The position numbers and the translations under genes are program-made. From positions 1-5,550 of the forward strand of contig JALAGW010000274.1 of the NCBI GenBank assembly GCA_022712235.1: a stretch of DNA of 5,550 bases, given 5' to 3'. The notes below the pieces were generated by a model, which saw only the letters and a program-made list of their open reading frames with translations, did no database searches and was not told where the DNA came from. Positions 1-5,042 of this stretch are shown here, one piece after another; positions within the stretch are counted from its first letter, which is position 1, and every line of letters starts with the position of its first letter. The DNA comes from Brevundimonas sp. GTDB lineage: Bacteria > Pseudomonadota > Alphaproteobacteria > Caulobacterales > Caulobacteraceae.

Positions 1-351
<351 letters not shown>

Positions 352-353
352 GC

Positions 354-1832
354 TCACCACCACTTGGCCGGTTTGGCGACGAAACCGGCGGAGTCTTCCA
401 GTGCGGCTGCGACCTGGAAGACGGTCGCCTCATCAAGGGCCTTGCCGATGACCTGAAGGCCCAGGGGCAGACCGTCGCTGCTCAGACCGGCGGGCACCGA
501 GATGCCCGGCAGACCGGCCAGATTGGTCGTCACCGTGAAGACGTCGTTCAGATACATGGTCAGCGGGTCGATCTGCTTGTCGCCCAGCTTGAACGCCGCC
601 GTCGGGGTCGACGGGGTCAGGATGGCGTCCACCTTGCCCCAGACGTTGTCGAAGTCCTCGGCGATGCGGCGACGCACCTTCAGGGCCTTGACGTAGTAGG
701 CGTCGTAGAAGCCGGCCGACAGCACATAGGTGCCGATGGTCAGGCGGCGCTGAACCTCCTTGCCGAAGCCCTCGGCGCGCGAGGCGGCGTAGAGGTCGTC
801 CAGCGACGAGAAGTCCTCGGCGCGGTGGCCGAAGCGCATGCCGTCATAGCGGGCCAGGTTCGACGAGGCCTCGGCCGGGGCCACGATGTAGTAGGCTGGC
901 AGGGCGTATTTGGTGTGCGGCAGGCTGATCTCGACGATCTCGCAGCCGGCGGCCTTCAGCCAGGCCACGCCCTGCTCCCACAGCGCCTTGATCTCTTCGG
1001 ACATGCCGTCGATCAGGTATTCCGCCGGAACCCCGATGCGAAGACCCTTGACCGACTGGCCGACCGACCGGGTCCAGTCAGGGGTCGGGATGTCGAGGCT
1101 GGTCGAGTCCTTGGCGTCGAACGAGCACATGGACTTCAGCAGGATGGCGGCGTCGGTCACCGTCTTGGTGATCGGTCCGGCCTGATCCAGCGAGCTGGCG
1201 AAGGCCACCATGCCGAAACGGCTGGCGCGGCCGTAAGTCGGCTTGATACCGACCGTGCCGGTGAAGGCCGCGGGCTGGCGGATCGAGCCGCCGGTGTCCG
1301 AGGCCGTCGCGGCCAGACACAGGTCAGAAGCCACAGCCGAGGCCGAACCGCCCGACGAACCGCCCGGCGTCAGCACCGCGTTCGAGGCGGTGGACTTCCA
1401 CGGGTTCTTCACCGGGCCGAAGGCCGAGGTCTCGTTAGCCGAGCCCATGGCGAACTCGTCCATGTTGAGCTTGCCCAGCATGACCGCGCCGTCGCGCCAC
1501 AGATTGGCGGTGACGGTGGATTCATAGGGCGGCACGAAGCCGCGCAGCATGTTGGAGCCGGCTGTCGTCTGCACGCCCTCGGTGCAAAACAGGTCCTTGA
1601 TCCCCAGCGGCGCGCCTTCCAGCGCCCCGCCCTCGCCCTTGGCCAGACGGGCGTCAGACGCGCGCGCCTGTTGCATCGCCTTGTCCGCCGTCACCTCGAC
1701 ATAGGCGTTCAGCGTCGGGTTCGAGGCCTCGATGCTGGTCAGGAAGGCCTTGGTCAGCTCCTCGGACGAGAAGGTTTTGGCCTTCAGGCCGTCGACGGCG
1801 CCTTTAAGGGTAAGCTTGGTCAGATCGCTCAT
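354..1832 (-). CDS. gatA: Aspartyl/glutamyl-tRNA amidotransferase subunit A (glutaminase subunit)
   Basis: GatA is the amidase-signature subunit of GatCAB. It hydrolyses glutamine (or asparagine) to release ammonia, which reaches GatB for amidation of Glu-tRNA(Gln) or Asp-tRNA(Asn). The 492 residues match the usual family length. The Ser-cisSer-Lys triad can be placed: Lys79 in PLGIKD, cis-Ser159 in the Gly/Ser-rich PGGSSGGSA loop (156-164), and nucleophile Ser183 in SDTGGSIRQPA (178-188). Downstream there are the GIKPTYGR (195-202) and SLDQAGPI (214-221) segments, and a C-terminal block NLAGLPGISVPAG (437-449) typical of GatA. The triad is intact, so it should be active. The ATG at 1832 follows the gatC TAA by 3 nt, and the stop is 2 nt from the gatB ATG, so the three are coupled. 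The Shine-Dalgarno sequence is weak, consistent with reinitiation. Alphaproteobacteria generally lack GlnRS, so making Gln-tRNA(Gln) is the likely essential job; this is inference for this organism. Confidence 0.98.
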   Translation of the reverse strand: MSDLTKLTLKGAVDGLKAKTFSSEELTKAFLTSIEASNPTLNAYVEVTADKAMQQARASDARLAKGEGGALEGAPLGIKDLFCTEGVQTTAGSNMLRGFVPPYESTVTANLWRDGAVMLGKLNMDEFAMGSANETSAFGPVKNPWKSTASNAVLTPGGSSGGSASAVASDLCLAATASDTGGSIRQPAAFTGTVGIKPTYGRASRFGMVAFASSLDQAGPITKTVTDAAILLKSMCSFDAKDSTSLDIPTPDWTRSVGQSVKGLRIGVPAEYLIDGMSEEIKALWEQGVAWLKAAGCEIVEISLPHTKYALPAYYIVAPAEASSNLARYDGMRFGHRAEDFSSLDDLYAASRAEGFGKEVQRRLTIGTYVLSAGFYDAYYVKALKVRRRIAEDFDNVWGKVDAILTPSTPTAAFKLGDKQIDPLTMYLNDVFTVTTNLAGLPGISVPAGLSSDGLPLGLQVIGKALDEATVFQVAAALEDSAGFVAKPAKWW

Positions 1833-1835
1833 GAC

Positions 1836-2123
1836 TTAATCCACGACCTTGGGCACGACGAAGAAGCCGTCGGCCGACTTCGGGGCGTTCGACAGGACTG
1901 CATCCACCTTGGCGCCGTCCGTGACGACGTCGTCGCGCAGCCGCAGGGGCTGGGCGACGTTGGAGGGCATCGGCTCGACACCCTGCACGTCCACCTCGTT
2001 CAGCTGCTCGATCCAGTTCAGGATGCCGTTCAGCTCCTGGGCCAGCGGCTCCAGGCGGTCCTCGGGGGTCTTGATGCGGGCGAGGTGGGCGACACGCCTC
2101 ACCGTCGCGGCGTCGATAGCCAT
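1836..2123 (-). CDS. gatC: Aspartyl/glutamyl-tRNA amidotransferase subunit C
   Basis: GatC is the small subunit that wraps around the GatA-GatB interface and stabilises the amidotransferase; it has no active site. The 95-residue length is typical. Visible family features are an N-terminal helix with VRRVAHLARI (8-17), a second helix with QELNGILNWIEQL (29-41), the VEPM turn (49-52), LRDDVV (62-67), NAP (79-81) and the C-terminal VPKVVD (90-95). The start is ATG at 2123, preceded by a GGAG Shine-Dalgarno with a 6-nt spacer, so it is secure. It is the first gene of gatC-gatA-gatB and is transcribed away from ruvX. A promoter should lie in the 119-bp divergent gap. No anomalies are seen. Confidence 0.97.
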   Translation of the reverse strand: MAIDAATVRRVAHLARIKTPEDRLEPLAQELNGILNWIEQLNEVDVQGVEPMPSNVAQPLRLRDDVVTDGAKVDAVLSNAPKSADGFFVVPKVVD

Positions 2124-2129
2124 GGAAAT

Positions 2130-2133
2130 CTCC
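2130..2133 (-). promoter_or_regulatory. Shine-Dalgarno site of gatC
   Basis: Reading the minus strand, CGGAGATTTCC precedes the gatC ATG. The GGAG core is 6 nt from the start codon, which is near-ideal spacing. This is the best ribosome binding site of the minus-strand operon and fixes the gatC start; gatA and gatB rely on close coupling instead. Confidence 0.8.
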
Positions 2134-2159
2134 GAAATTCATCCAGTCGGGGCGCAAGG

Positions 2160-2178
2160 GAGTCGCCCAGACTGACTC
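2160..2178. promoter_or_regulatory. Two GANTC (CcrM-type) methylation sites, 14 bp apart
   Basis: GAGTC at 2160-2164 and GACTC at 2174-2178 both fit GANTC, the target of the CcrM adenine methyltransferase of alphaproteobacteria. They are also reverse complements of one another, so they form a small inverted pair. They lie in the gatC leader side of the divergent region. In Caulobacter, promoter GANTC sites can tie transcription to chromosome replication through methylation state and GcrA. The sites are seen directly; a regulatory effect is inferred. Confidence 0.55.
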
Positions 2179-2185
2179 ATGTCGT

Positions 2186-2214
2186 GGGTTAACCGCCCAA
2201 TGCGGCTTCGACAA
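2186..2214 (-). promoter_or_regulatory. Candidate promoter of the gatCAB operon
   Basis: On the minus strand TTGTCG (2214-2209) matches the alphaproteobacterial -35 element TTGACG at five of six positions. After a 15-nt spacer comes GTTAACCC (2193-2186), a partial match to the Caulobacter-type -10 element GCTANAWC. Transcription would begin near 2179, leaving a leader of about 55 nt with the GGAG site near its end. The match is by eye only; the -10 is imperfect and the spacing slightly long, so this is a candidate. Confidence 0.35.
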
Positions 2215-2227
2215 GCGTTCCGCATTG
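2198..2227. repeat. Perfect inverted repeat, 8-bp arms with 14-nt centre, in the divergent promoter region
   Basis: CAATGCGG (2198-2205) and CCGCATTG (2220-2227) are exact reverse complements around 14 nt (2206-2219); pairing fails one base outside and one base inside the arms. The arm centres are about 22 bp apart, or two DNA turns, which suits a dimeric regulator better than a terminator: the loop is long and no T-run follows. It overlaps the candidate gatC -35 element and lies just upstream of the ruvX start. An operator role is inference; chance in GC-rich DNA is possible. Confidence 0.5.
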
Positions 2228-2233
2228 CAATAT

Positions 2234-2240
2234 GGGGAGG
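2234..2240 (+). promoter_or_regulatory. Purine-rich Shine-Dalgarno-like run before ruvX
   Basis: GGGGAGG ends only 2 nt before the proposed GTG start at 2243. It is the strongest Shine-Dalgarno-like sequence near ruvX and argues against the earlier TTG at 2225, which it would follow. The short spacer is atypical, so the start codon cannot be fixed from this site alone. Confidence 0.45.
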
Positions 2241-2242
2241 CC

Positions 2243-2707
2243 GTGCCTGTATTCGACCTTACCGACCTGCCCGCCGCCTGCCCGCCCGACACCCCGTGGA
2301 TCGGGCTGGATCTTGGCGAGAACACCATTGGCGTGGCGGTGTCGGACACCAGCCGCATGATCGCCAGTCCGCTGCAGTTGATCCGCAAGACCAAGTTCAC
2401 CCAAGACGCCGAACAGCTGATCAAGCTGATGAACGGGCGCAATGTCTCGGCCCTGATCATCGGTCTGCCGCTGAACATGGACGGCACCGAAGGCCCGCGC
2501 GCCCAGTCCTGCCGCGCCTTCGCCCGCAATCTGGAGCGCCTGCGCCCCGTCAACGTGGCCTTCCAGGACGAGCGTCTGTCGACCACGGCGGTTGAGCGCT
2601 TCCTGATCGACGAACTGGATCTGACGCGCAAACGCCGCGCCGACGTGGTGGACCGCACCGCCGCCGCCTGGATTCTGCAGGGCGCGCTGGACCGTCTGCG
2701 CGGCTGA
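2243..2707 (+). CDS. ruvX: Putative pre-16S rRNA nuclease / Holliday junction resolvase-like protein (YqgF family)
   Basis: This is a member of the YqgF/RuvX RNase H-like family, best supported in 16S rRNA 5'-end maturation; the older name is Holliday junction resolvase-like protein. From the GTG at 2243 it has 154 residues, a normal length. The motifs appear in order: GLDLGENTIGVAVSD (21-35, acidic Asp23), GLPLNMDGTEGP (74-85), FQDERLST (107-114, Glu110) and VDRTAAAWIL (136-145, Asp137). The three-acid catalytic set is therefore complete. The GTG start gives the common alphaproteobacterial opening (MPVFDLTDLP) before the first motif. A strong GGGGAGG lies upstream but only 2 nt from the GTG, which is unusually close. 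A TTG 18 nt earlier in frame is the alternative, but it has no Shine-Dalgarno and sits in the inverted repeat. The gene heads the plus-strand string, 40 nt before pyrB. The family call is very secure; the start is moderately so. Confidence 0.94.
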   Translation: MPVFDLTDLPAACPPDTPWIGLDLGENTIGVAVSDTSRMIASPLQLIRKTKFTQDAEQLIKLMNGRNVSALIIGLPLNMDGTEGPRAQSCRAFARNLERLRPVNVAFQDERLSTTAVERFLIDELDLTRKRRADVVDRTAAAWILQGALDRLRG

Positions 2708-2709
2708 CC

Positions 2710-2738
2710 TTCCCCTCGCGCAGAGTCGGGCTTATAGC
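2710..2738 (+). promoter_or_regulatory. Weak candidate promoter directly upstream of pyrB
   Basis: The 40-nt ruvX-pyrB gap is the largest within the plus-strand string and lacks a Shine-Dalgarno before the pyrB ATG. TATAGC at 2733-2738 looks like a -10 element and ends 9 nt before the ATG. A poor -35-like TTCCCC lies 17 nt further upstream (2710-2715). If used, transcription would start at or within a few bases of the ATG, giving a leaderless mRNA. A GAGTC site lies in the spacer. The evidence is weak and by eye. Confidence 0.25.
2723..2727. promoter_or_regulatory. GANTC methylation site upstream of pyrB
   Basis: GAGTC lies in the short ruvX-pyrB gap, about 20 nt before the pyrB ATG and between the weak -35-like and -10-like elements. 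It fits the CcrM target GANTC. It is one of four such sites found in the window's small intergenic fraction. The regulatory role is inferred. Confidence 0.45.
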
Positions 2739-2747
2739 GGCGTCTCG

Positions 2748-3731
2748 ATGACCCATGCCGCTTCCGTCACCGAAACCATAGAGGAACGGCTGTCGCCCTT
2801 TCCTCGCGATCACTTCCTCGCCGCCGGCGATCTGAACCCGCCCGCCGCCCTGGCGCTGCTGGATCTCGCCGACGCCTTCGTCGACTTCAATCGACAGTCG
2901 GCCAAGGGCGTCGACCTGATGCGCGGCCAGACGGTCGTGAACCTCTTCTTCGAGAACTCGACGCGGACCAGCTCCTCTTTCGAGATCGCCGCCAAGCGTC
3001 TGGGTGCCGATGTCGTGACCATGCCGGTTTCGGCCTCCTCGGTCGCCAAGGGCGAGACCCTGATCGACACGGCGGTGACGCTGAACGCGATGAAGCCGGA
3101 GATTCTGGTGGTCCGGCATTCGTCATCGGGCGCCGTGGACCTGCTGTCGCAAAAGGTCGGCTGCGCGGTCGTCAACGCCGGCGACGGTCGGCATGAACAC
3201 CCGACCCAGGCTCTGCTGGACCTGCTGAGCCTGCGCCGCGCCTTCGGCGACGTCGGCGGTCTGACCATCGCCATCTGCGGCGACATCGCGCACAGCCGCG
3301 TGGCTCGCTCCAACGTCGCCCTGCTGTCCATGATGGGTGCCCGCGTCCGCCTGATCGGCCCGCCGACCCTGGTGCCGGGCGACGCCGACCGCTGGGGCTG
3401 CGAGGTCTTCCACGACATGAAGGAAGGCTTGGCCGGTTGCGACATGGTCATGATGCTGCGCCTTCAGCTGGAGCGCATGACCGGCGCCCTGATCCCCTCG
3501 ACCCGCGAATACTTCCGCTTCTGGGGTCTGGACCGCGAGAAACTGGCCTGGGCCGGGCCCAACGCAAGGGTCATGCACCCCGGACCGATGAACCGGGGCG
3601 TCGAGATCGACTCCGACGTGGCCGACGATCTCAACGTCTCCCTGATCCAGGATCAGGTCGAGATGGGCGTCGCCGCCCGCATGGCCGTTCTGGCCGCCCT
3701 CGCCCACCGCCGCGCGGGAGCCGCCGCATGA
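2748..3731 (+). CDS. pyrB: Aspartate carbamoyltransferase catalytic subunit
   Basis: PyrB condenses carbamoyl phosphate with L-aspartate to N-carbamoyl-aspartate, the committed step of pyrimidine synthesis, in the cytoplasm. It has 327 residues, slightly longer than the E. coli chain through an N-terminal extension of roughly 18 residues. The carbamoyl-phosphate domain carries FFENSTRTSSSFE (67-79, STRT at 71-74), the KGETLIDT loop (101-108, Lys101) and VVRHSS (121-126). HPTQALLD (151-158) follows, then the aspartate domain with CGDIAHSRVARS (177-188), MMLRLQLERM (235-244) and HPGPMNRGVEI (277-287). All active-site elements are intact. Its TGA overlaps the downstream dihydroorotase-like ATG (ATGA), so the two products are translationally coupled, as fits a PyrB-PyrC' complex. 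No pyrI regulatory gene is present. ATG at 2748 is the first in-frame start near the gene and lacks a Shine-Dalgarno; leaderless translation is possible. The identification is very secure. Confidence 0.98.
   Translation: MTHAASVTETIEERLSPFPRDHFLAAGDLNPPAALALLDLADAFVDFNRQSAKGVDLMRGQTVVNLFFENSTRTSSSFEIAAKRLGADVVTMPVSASSVAKGETLIDTAVTLNAMKPEILVVRHSSSGAVDLLSQKVGCAVVNAGDGRHEHPTQALLDLLSLRRAFGDVGGLTIAICGDIAHSRVARSNVALLSMMGARVRLIGPPTLVPGDADRWGCEVFHDMKEGLAGCDMVMMLRLQLERMTGALIPSTREYFRFWGLDREKLAWAGPNARVMHPGPMNRGVEIDSDVADDLNVSLIQDQVEMGVAARMAVLAALAHRRAGAAA
3716..3720 (+). promoter_or_regulatory. Shine-Dalgarno site of the pyrC homologue, inside the pyrB end
   Basis: GGGAG lies 7 nt before the ATG at 3728, within the last codons of pyrB. 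With the ATGA stop/start overlap it fixes the true start of the dihydroorotase-like gene. It also rules out the 97-codon in-frame upstream extension, which would lie wholly inside pyrB. Confidence 0.75.
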
Positions 3732-5026
3732 CCGCCGCTCCGAACACGCTCGCTGTCGTCAACGCTCGCCTGCTCGACCCCGCCAGCGACTATGACGGCC
3801 CCGGCGCGGTTCTGATCCAGGACGGCCGCATCGTCGAGGTCGTCCACGGCAACGCAACGCAGCGCCCCGAAGGCGTGACCGTCATCGACGCGCAAGGTCG
3901 CTGCCTGGCTCCCGGTCTGATCGACATCCGCGTCAAGACCGGCGAACCGGGCAATGAGCCCAAGGAAACGCTCAAGTCGGCCAGTCTGTCGGCGGCGGCG
4001 GGCGGCGTCACCACCATCGTGGTCCAGCCCGACACCGACCCGGCGATCGACGATCCCGCCCTGATCGACCACATCCAGCGGCGTGGCGCGGCGCTCGATC
4101 TGGTCAACGTCCGGGCTGCGGGCGCCGCCACCCAAGGCCGCGACGGCCAGCGCATGGCCGAGATCGGCCTGATGCACGAAGCGGGCGCCCTCTATTTCAC
4201 CGACGGCGACCGGGTCATCGTCAACACTCGCACCCTGCAGCGCGTGATGAGCTACGCCGCCGCCTTCAACGCCCTGATCGCCTGCCGTCCGGCCGAGCCC
4301 TGGCTGTCCGAAGGCGCCGTGGCCACCTCGGGCGAACTGGCCACACGCCTCGGCCTGTCCGGCGCCCCCGCCATCGCCGAACGCATCCAGCTGGAGCGCG
4401 ACCTGGCCCTGGTGGAACAGACCGGCGCCCGCTTCCTGGTCGATCAGATCTCGACCGAGGGCGCGCTGCAGACCCTGGCCCGGGCCCGCGCTCGCGGCCT
4501 TGAGGTTTCCGCCTCGGTGTCGATCAATCACCTCTGCTTCAATGAGATCGACATCGGCGACTACCGGACTTTCTACCGGCTGGACCCGCCCTTGCGCGCC
4601 GAGAGCGACCGTCAGGCTCTGGTCGAGGCTGTCCGCGATGGCCTGATCGACGCCATCACCTCGGCCCACTGCCCCGAGCCCGCCGAAAACAAGCGCCGTC
4701 CCTTCGCCGAGGCCGCGCCCGGCGCCGTGGGTCTGGAGACCCTGCTGCCCGCCGCCCTGATGCTGCACCACGAGCACGGTCTGGACCTGCTGGACGTGCT
4801 ACGCCCACTGACCCAAGGCCCCGCCGGTCTGCTGGGTCTGGACGCCGGCGTGCTGGCGCAGGGCGCGCCCGCCGATCTCGTCCTGTTCGACGCGGGCGCT
4901 CCGGTTGTGGTCGATGCGGCCACACTGCGTTCGAAATCGAAGAATTCGCCCTTCGACGGGCGTCGCCTGCAAGGGAAGGTCTTGCTCACGGTTGTCGGTG
5001 GACGCATCGTCCACGACGCACGCTAA
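3728..5026 (+). CDS. pyrC: Dihydroorotase homologue lacking metal ligands (probable non-catalytic PyrC' partner of PyrB)
   Basis: This 432-residue amidohydrolase-fold protein is homologous to class I dihydroorotases from end to end (LAPGLID, 60-66; EPGNEPKETL, 73-82; AGGVTT, 91-96; PPLRAESDR, 287-295; GAVGLETLLP, 332-341; the closing small beta domain ending VVGGRIVHDAR). The catalytic centre is gone. The HxH motif is Arg68-Val-Lys70, the later metal His are Arg187 (in ACRPAEPWL) and Gln240 (before IST), and the catalytic Asp of the TDHAPH motif is Ala313 (SAHCPEP). The substrate Arg of xREPG is Gly72, and the Asn of MPNT is Asp102. An Asp at 159 in the FSDDG-like segment remains. It therefore probably does not make dihydroorotate. 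Known inactive PyrC' (PyrX) proteins, as in Pseudomonas, are needed for assembly and activity of the ATCase holoenzyme. The 4-nt overlap with pyrB supports that role. Automatic pipelines usually label such proteins dihydroorotase. Not a decayed pseudogene: the frame is full length and folds of the family are kept. Confidence 0.93.
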   Translation: MTAAPNTLAVVNARLLDPASDYDGPGAVLIQDGRIVEVVHGNATQRPEGVTVIDAQGRCLAPGLIDIRVKTGEPGNEPKETLKSASLSAAAGGVTTIVVQPDTDPAIDDPALIDHIQRRGAALDLVNVRAAGAATQGRDGQRMAEIGLMHEAGALYFTDGDRVIVNTRTLQRVMSYAAAFNALIACRPAEPWLSEGAVATSGELATRLGLSGAPAIAERIQLERDLALVEQTGARFLVDQISTEGALQTLARARARGLEVSASVSINHLCFNEIDIGDYRTFYRLDPPLRAESDRQALVEAVRDGLIDAITSAHCPEPAENKRRPFAEAAPGAVGLETLLPAALMLHHEHGLDLLDVLRPLTQGPAGLLGLDAGVLAQGAPADLVLFDAGAPVVVDAATLRSKSKNSPFDGRRLQGKVLLTVVGGRIVHDAR

Positions 5027-5028
5027 AC

Positions 5029-5033
5029 GGGAG
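5029..5033 (+). promoter_or_regulatory. Shine-Dalgarno site of plsY
   Basis: GGGAG lies just after the pyrC stop and 9 nt before the TTG at 5043. It supports that uncommon start codon, since no ATG or GTG in this frame occurs between the previous stop region and the first conserved motif. Confidence 0.6.
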
Positions 5034-5034
5034 C

Positions 5035-5039
5035 GAATC
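5035..5039. promoter_or_regulatory. GANTC methylation site in the pyrC-plsY gap
   Basis: GAATC fits the CcrM target and lies between the plsY Shine-Dalgarno and its TTG start, in a gap only 16 nt long. No promoter is evident around it, so it may have no regulatory function. It counts towards the intergenic clustering of GANTC in this window. Confidence 0.35.
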
Positions 5040-5042
5040 ACT

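Larger units (their letters stand above)
2124..2242. promoter_or_regulatory. Divergent intergenic control region between gatC and ruvX
   Basis: This 119-bp gap separates two head-to-head operons, so promoters for both must lie here or just inside the genes. It contains the gatC Shine-Dalgarno, two GANTC sites, a candidate gatC promoter (2186-2214), a perfect 8+8 bp inverted repeat (2198-2227) and an ATTGCAAT palindrome (2224-2231) just before ruvX. No open frame with gene-like content and no tRNA or other recognisable RNA was seen in it. That it controls both directions follows from gene orientation; the exact elements are inferred. Confidence 0.7.

Noticed and set aside
825..2192. 455-codon plus-strand open frame opposite gatA and gatC
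   Set aside because: It lies wholly antisense to two certain genes. Its translation is rich in Arg, Gly, His and Val without any recognisable domain, as expected from the complementary strand of GC-rich codons.
2224..2231. ATTGCAAT palindrome just before ruvX as a separate operator
   Set aside because: An 8-bp palindrome is easily due to chance and it overlaps the arm of the larger inverted repeat, so it was not listed alone.
1804..2658. 284-codon minus-strand open frame spanning gatC, the intergenic region and ruvX
   Set aside because: It overlaps two firmly identified genes and the divergent control region. Its translation is Arg/Ser/Pro-rich with no motif.
2810..3451. 213-codon minus-strand open frame opposite pyrB
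   Set aside because: It is antisense to intact pyrB, with no ribosome binding site or domain evidence and Ser/Arg/Thr-rich shadow composition.
3437..3727. In-frame upstream extension of the pyrC homologue that would make it 529 residues
   Set aside because: The extension lies entirely within pyrB in another frame and reads as Arg/Gly/Pro-rich junk. The ATG at 3728 has a good Shine-Dalgarno and the ATGA overlap.
3653..4777. 374-codon minus-strand open frame opposite the pyrC homologue
   Set aside because: It is antisense to a certain gene, with low-complexity Gly/Ala/Asp/Val composition and no family motifs. Rarity of stops in GC-rich antisense frames explains its length.
3728..5026. Calling the pyrC homologue a decaying pseudogene because active-site residues are missing
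   Set aside because: The frame is intact at full family length, scaffold motifs are preserved, and it is coupled to pyrB. The pattern matches a maintained non-catalytic subunit rather than decay.
5027..5042. Possible terminator between the pyrC homologue and plsY
   Set aside because: The gap is only 16 nt with no stem and no T-run, and it holds the plsY Shine-Dalgarno.
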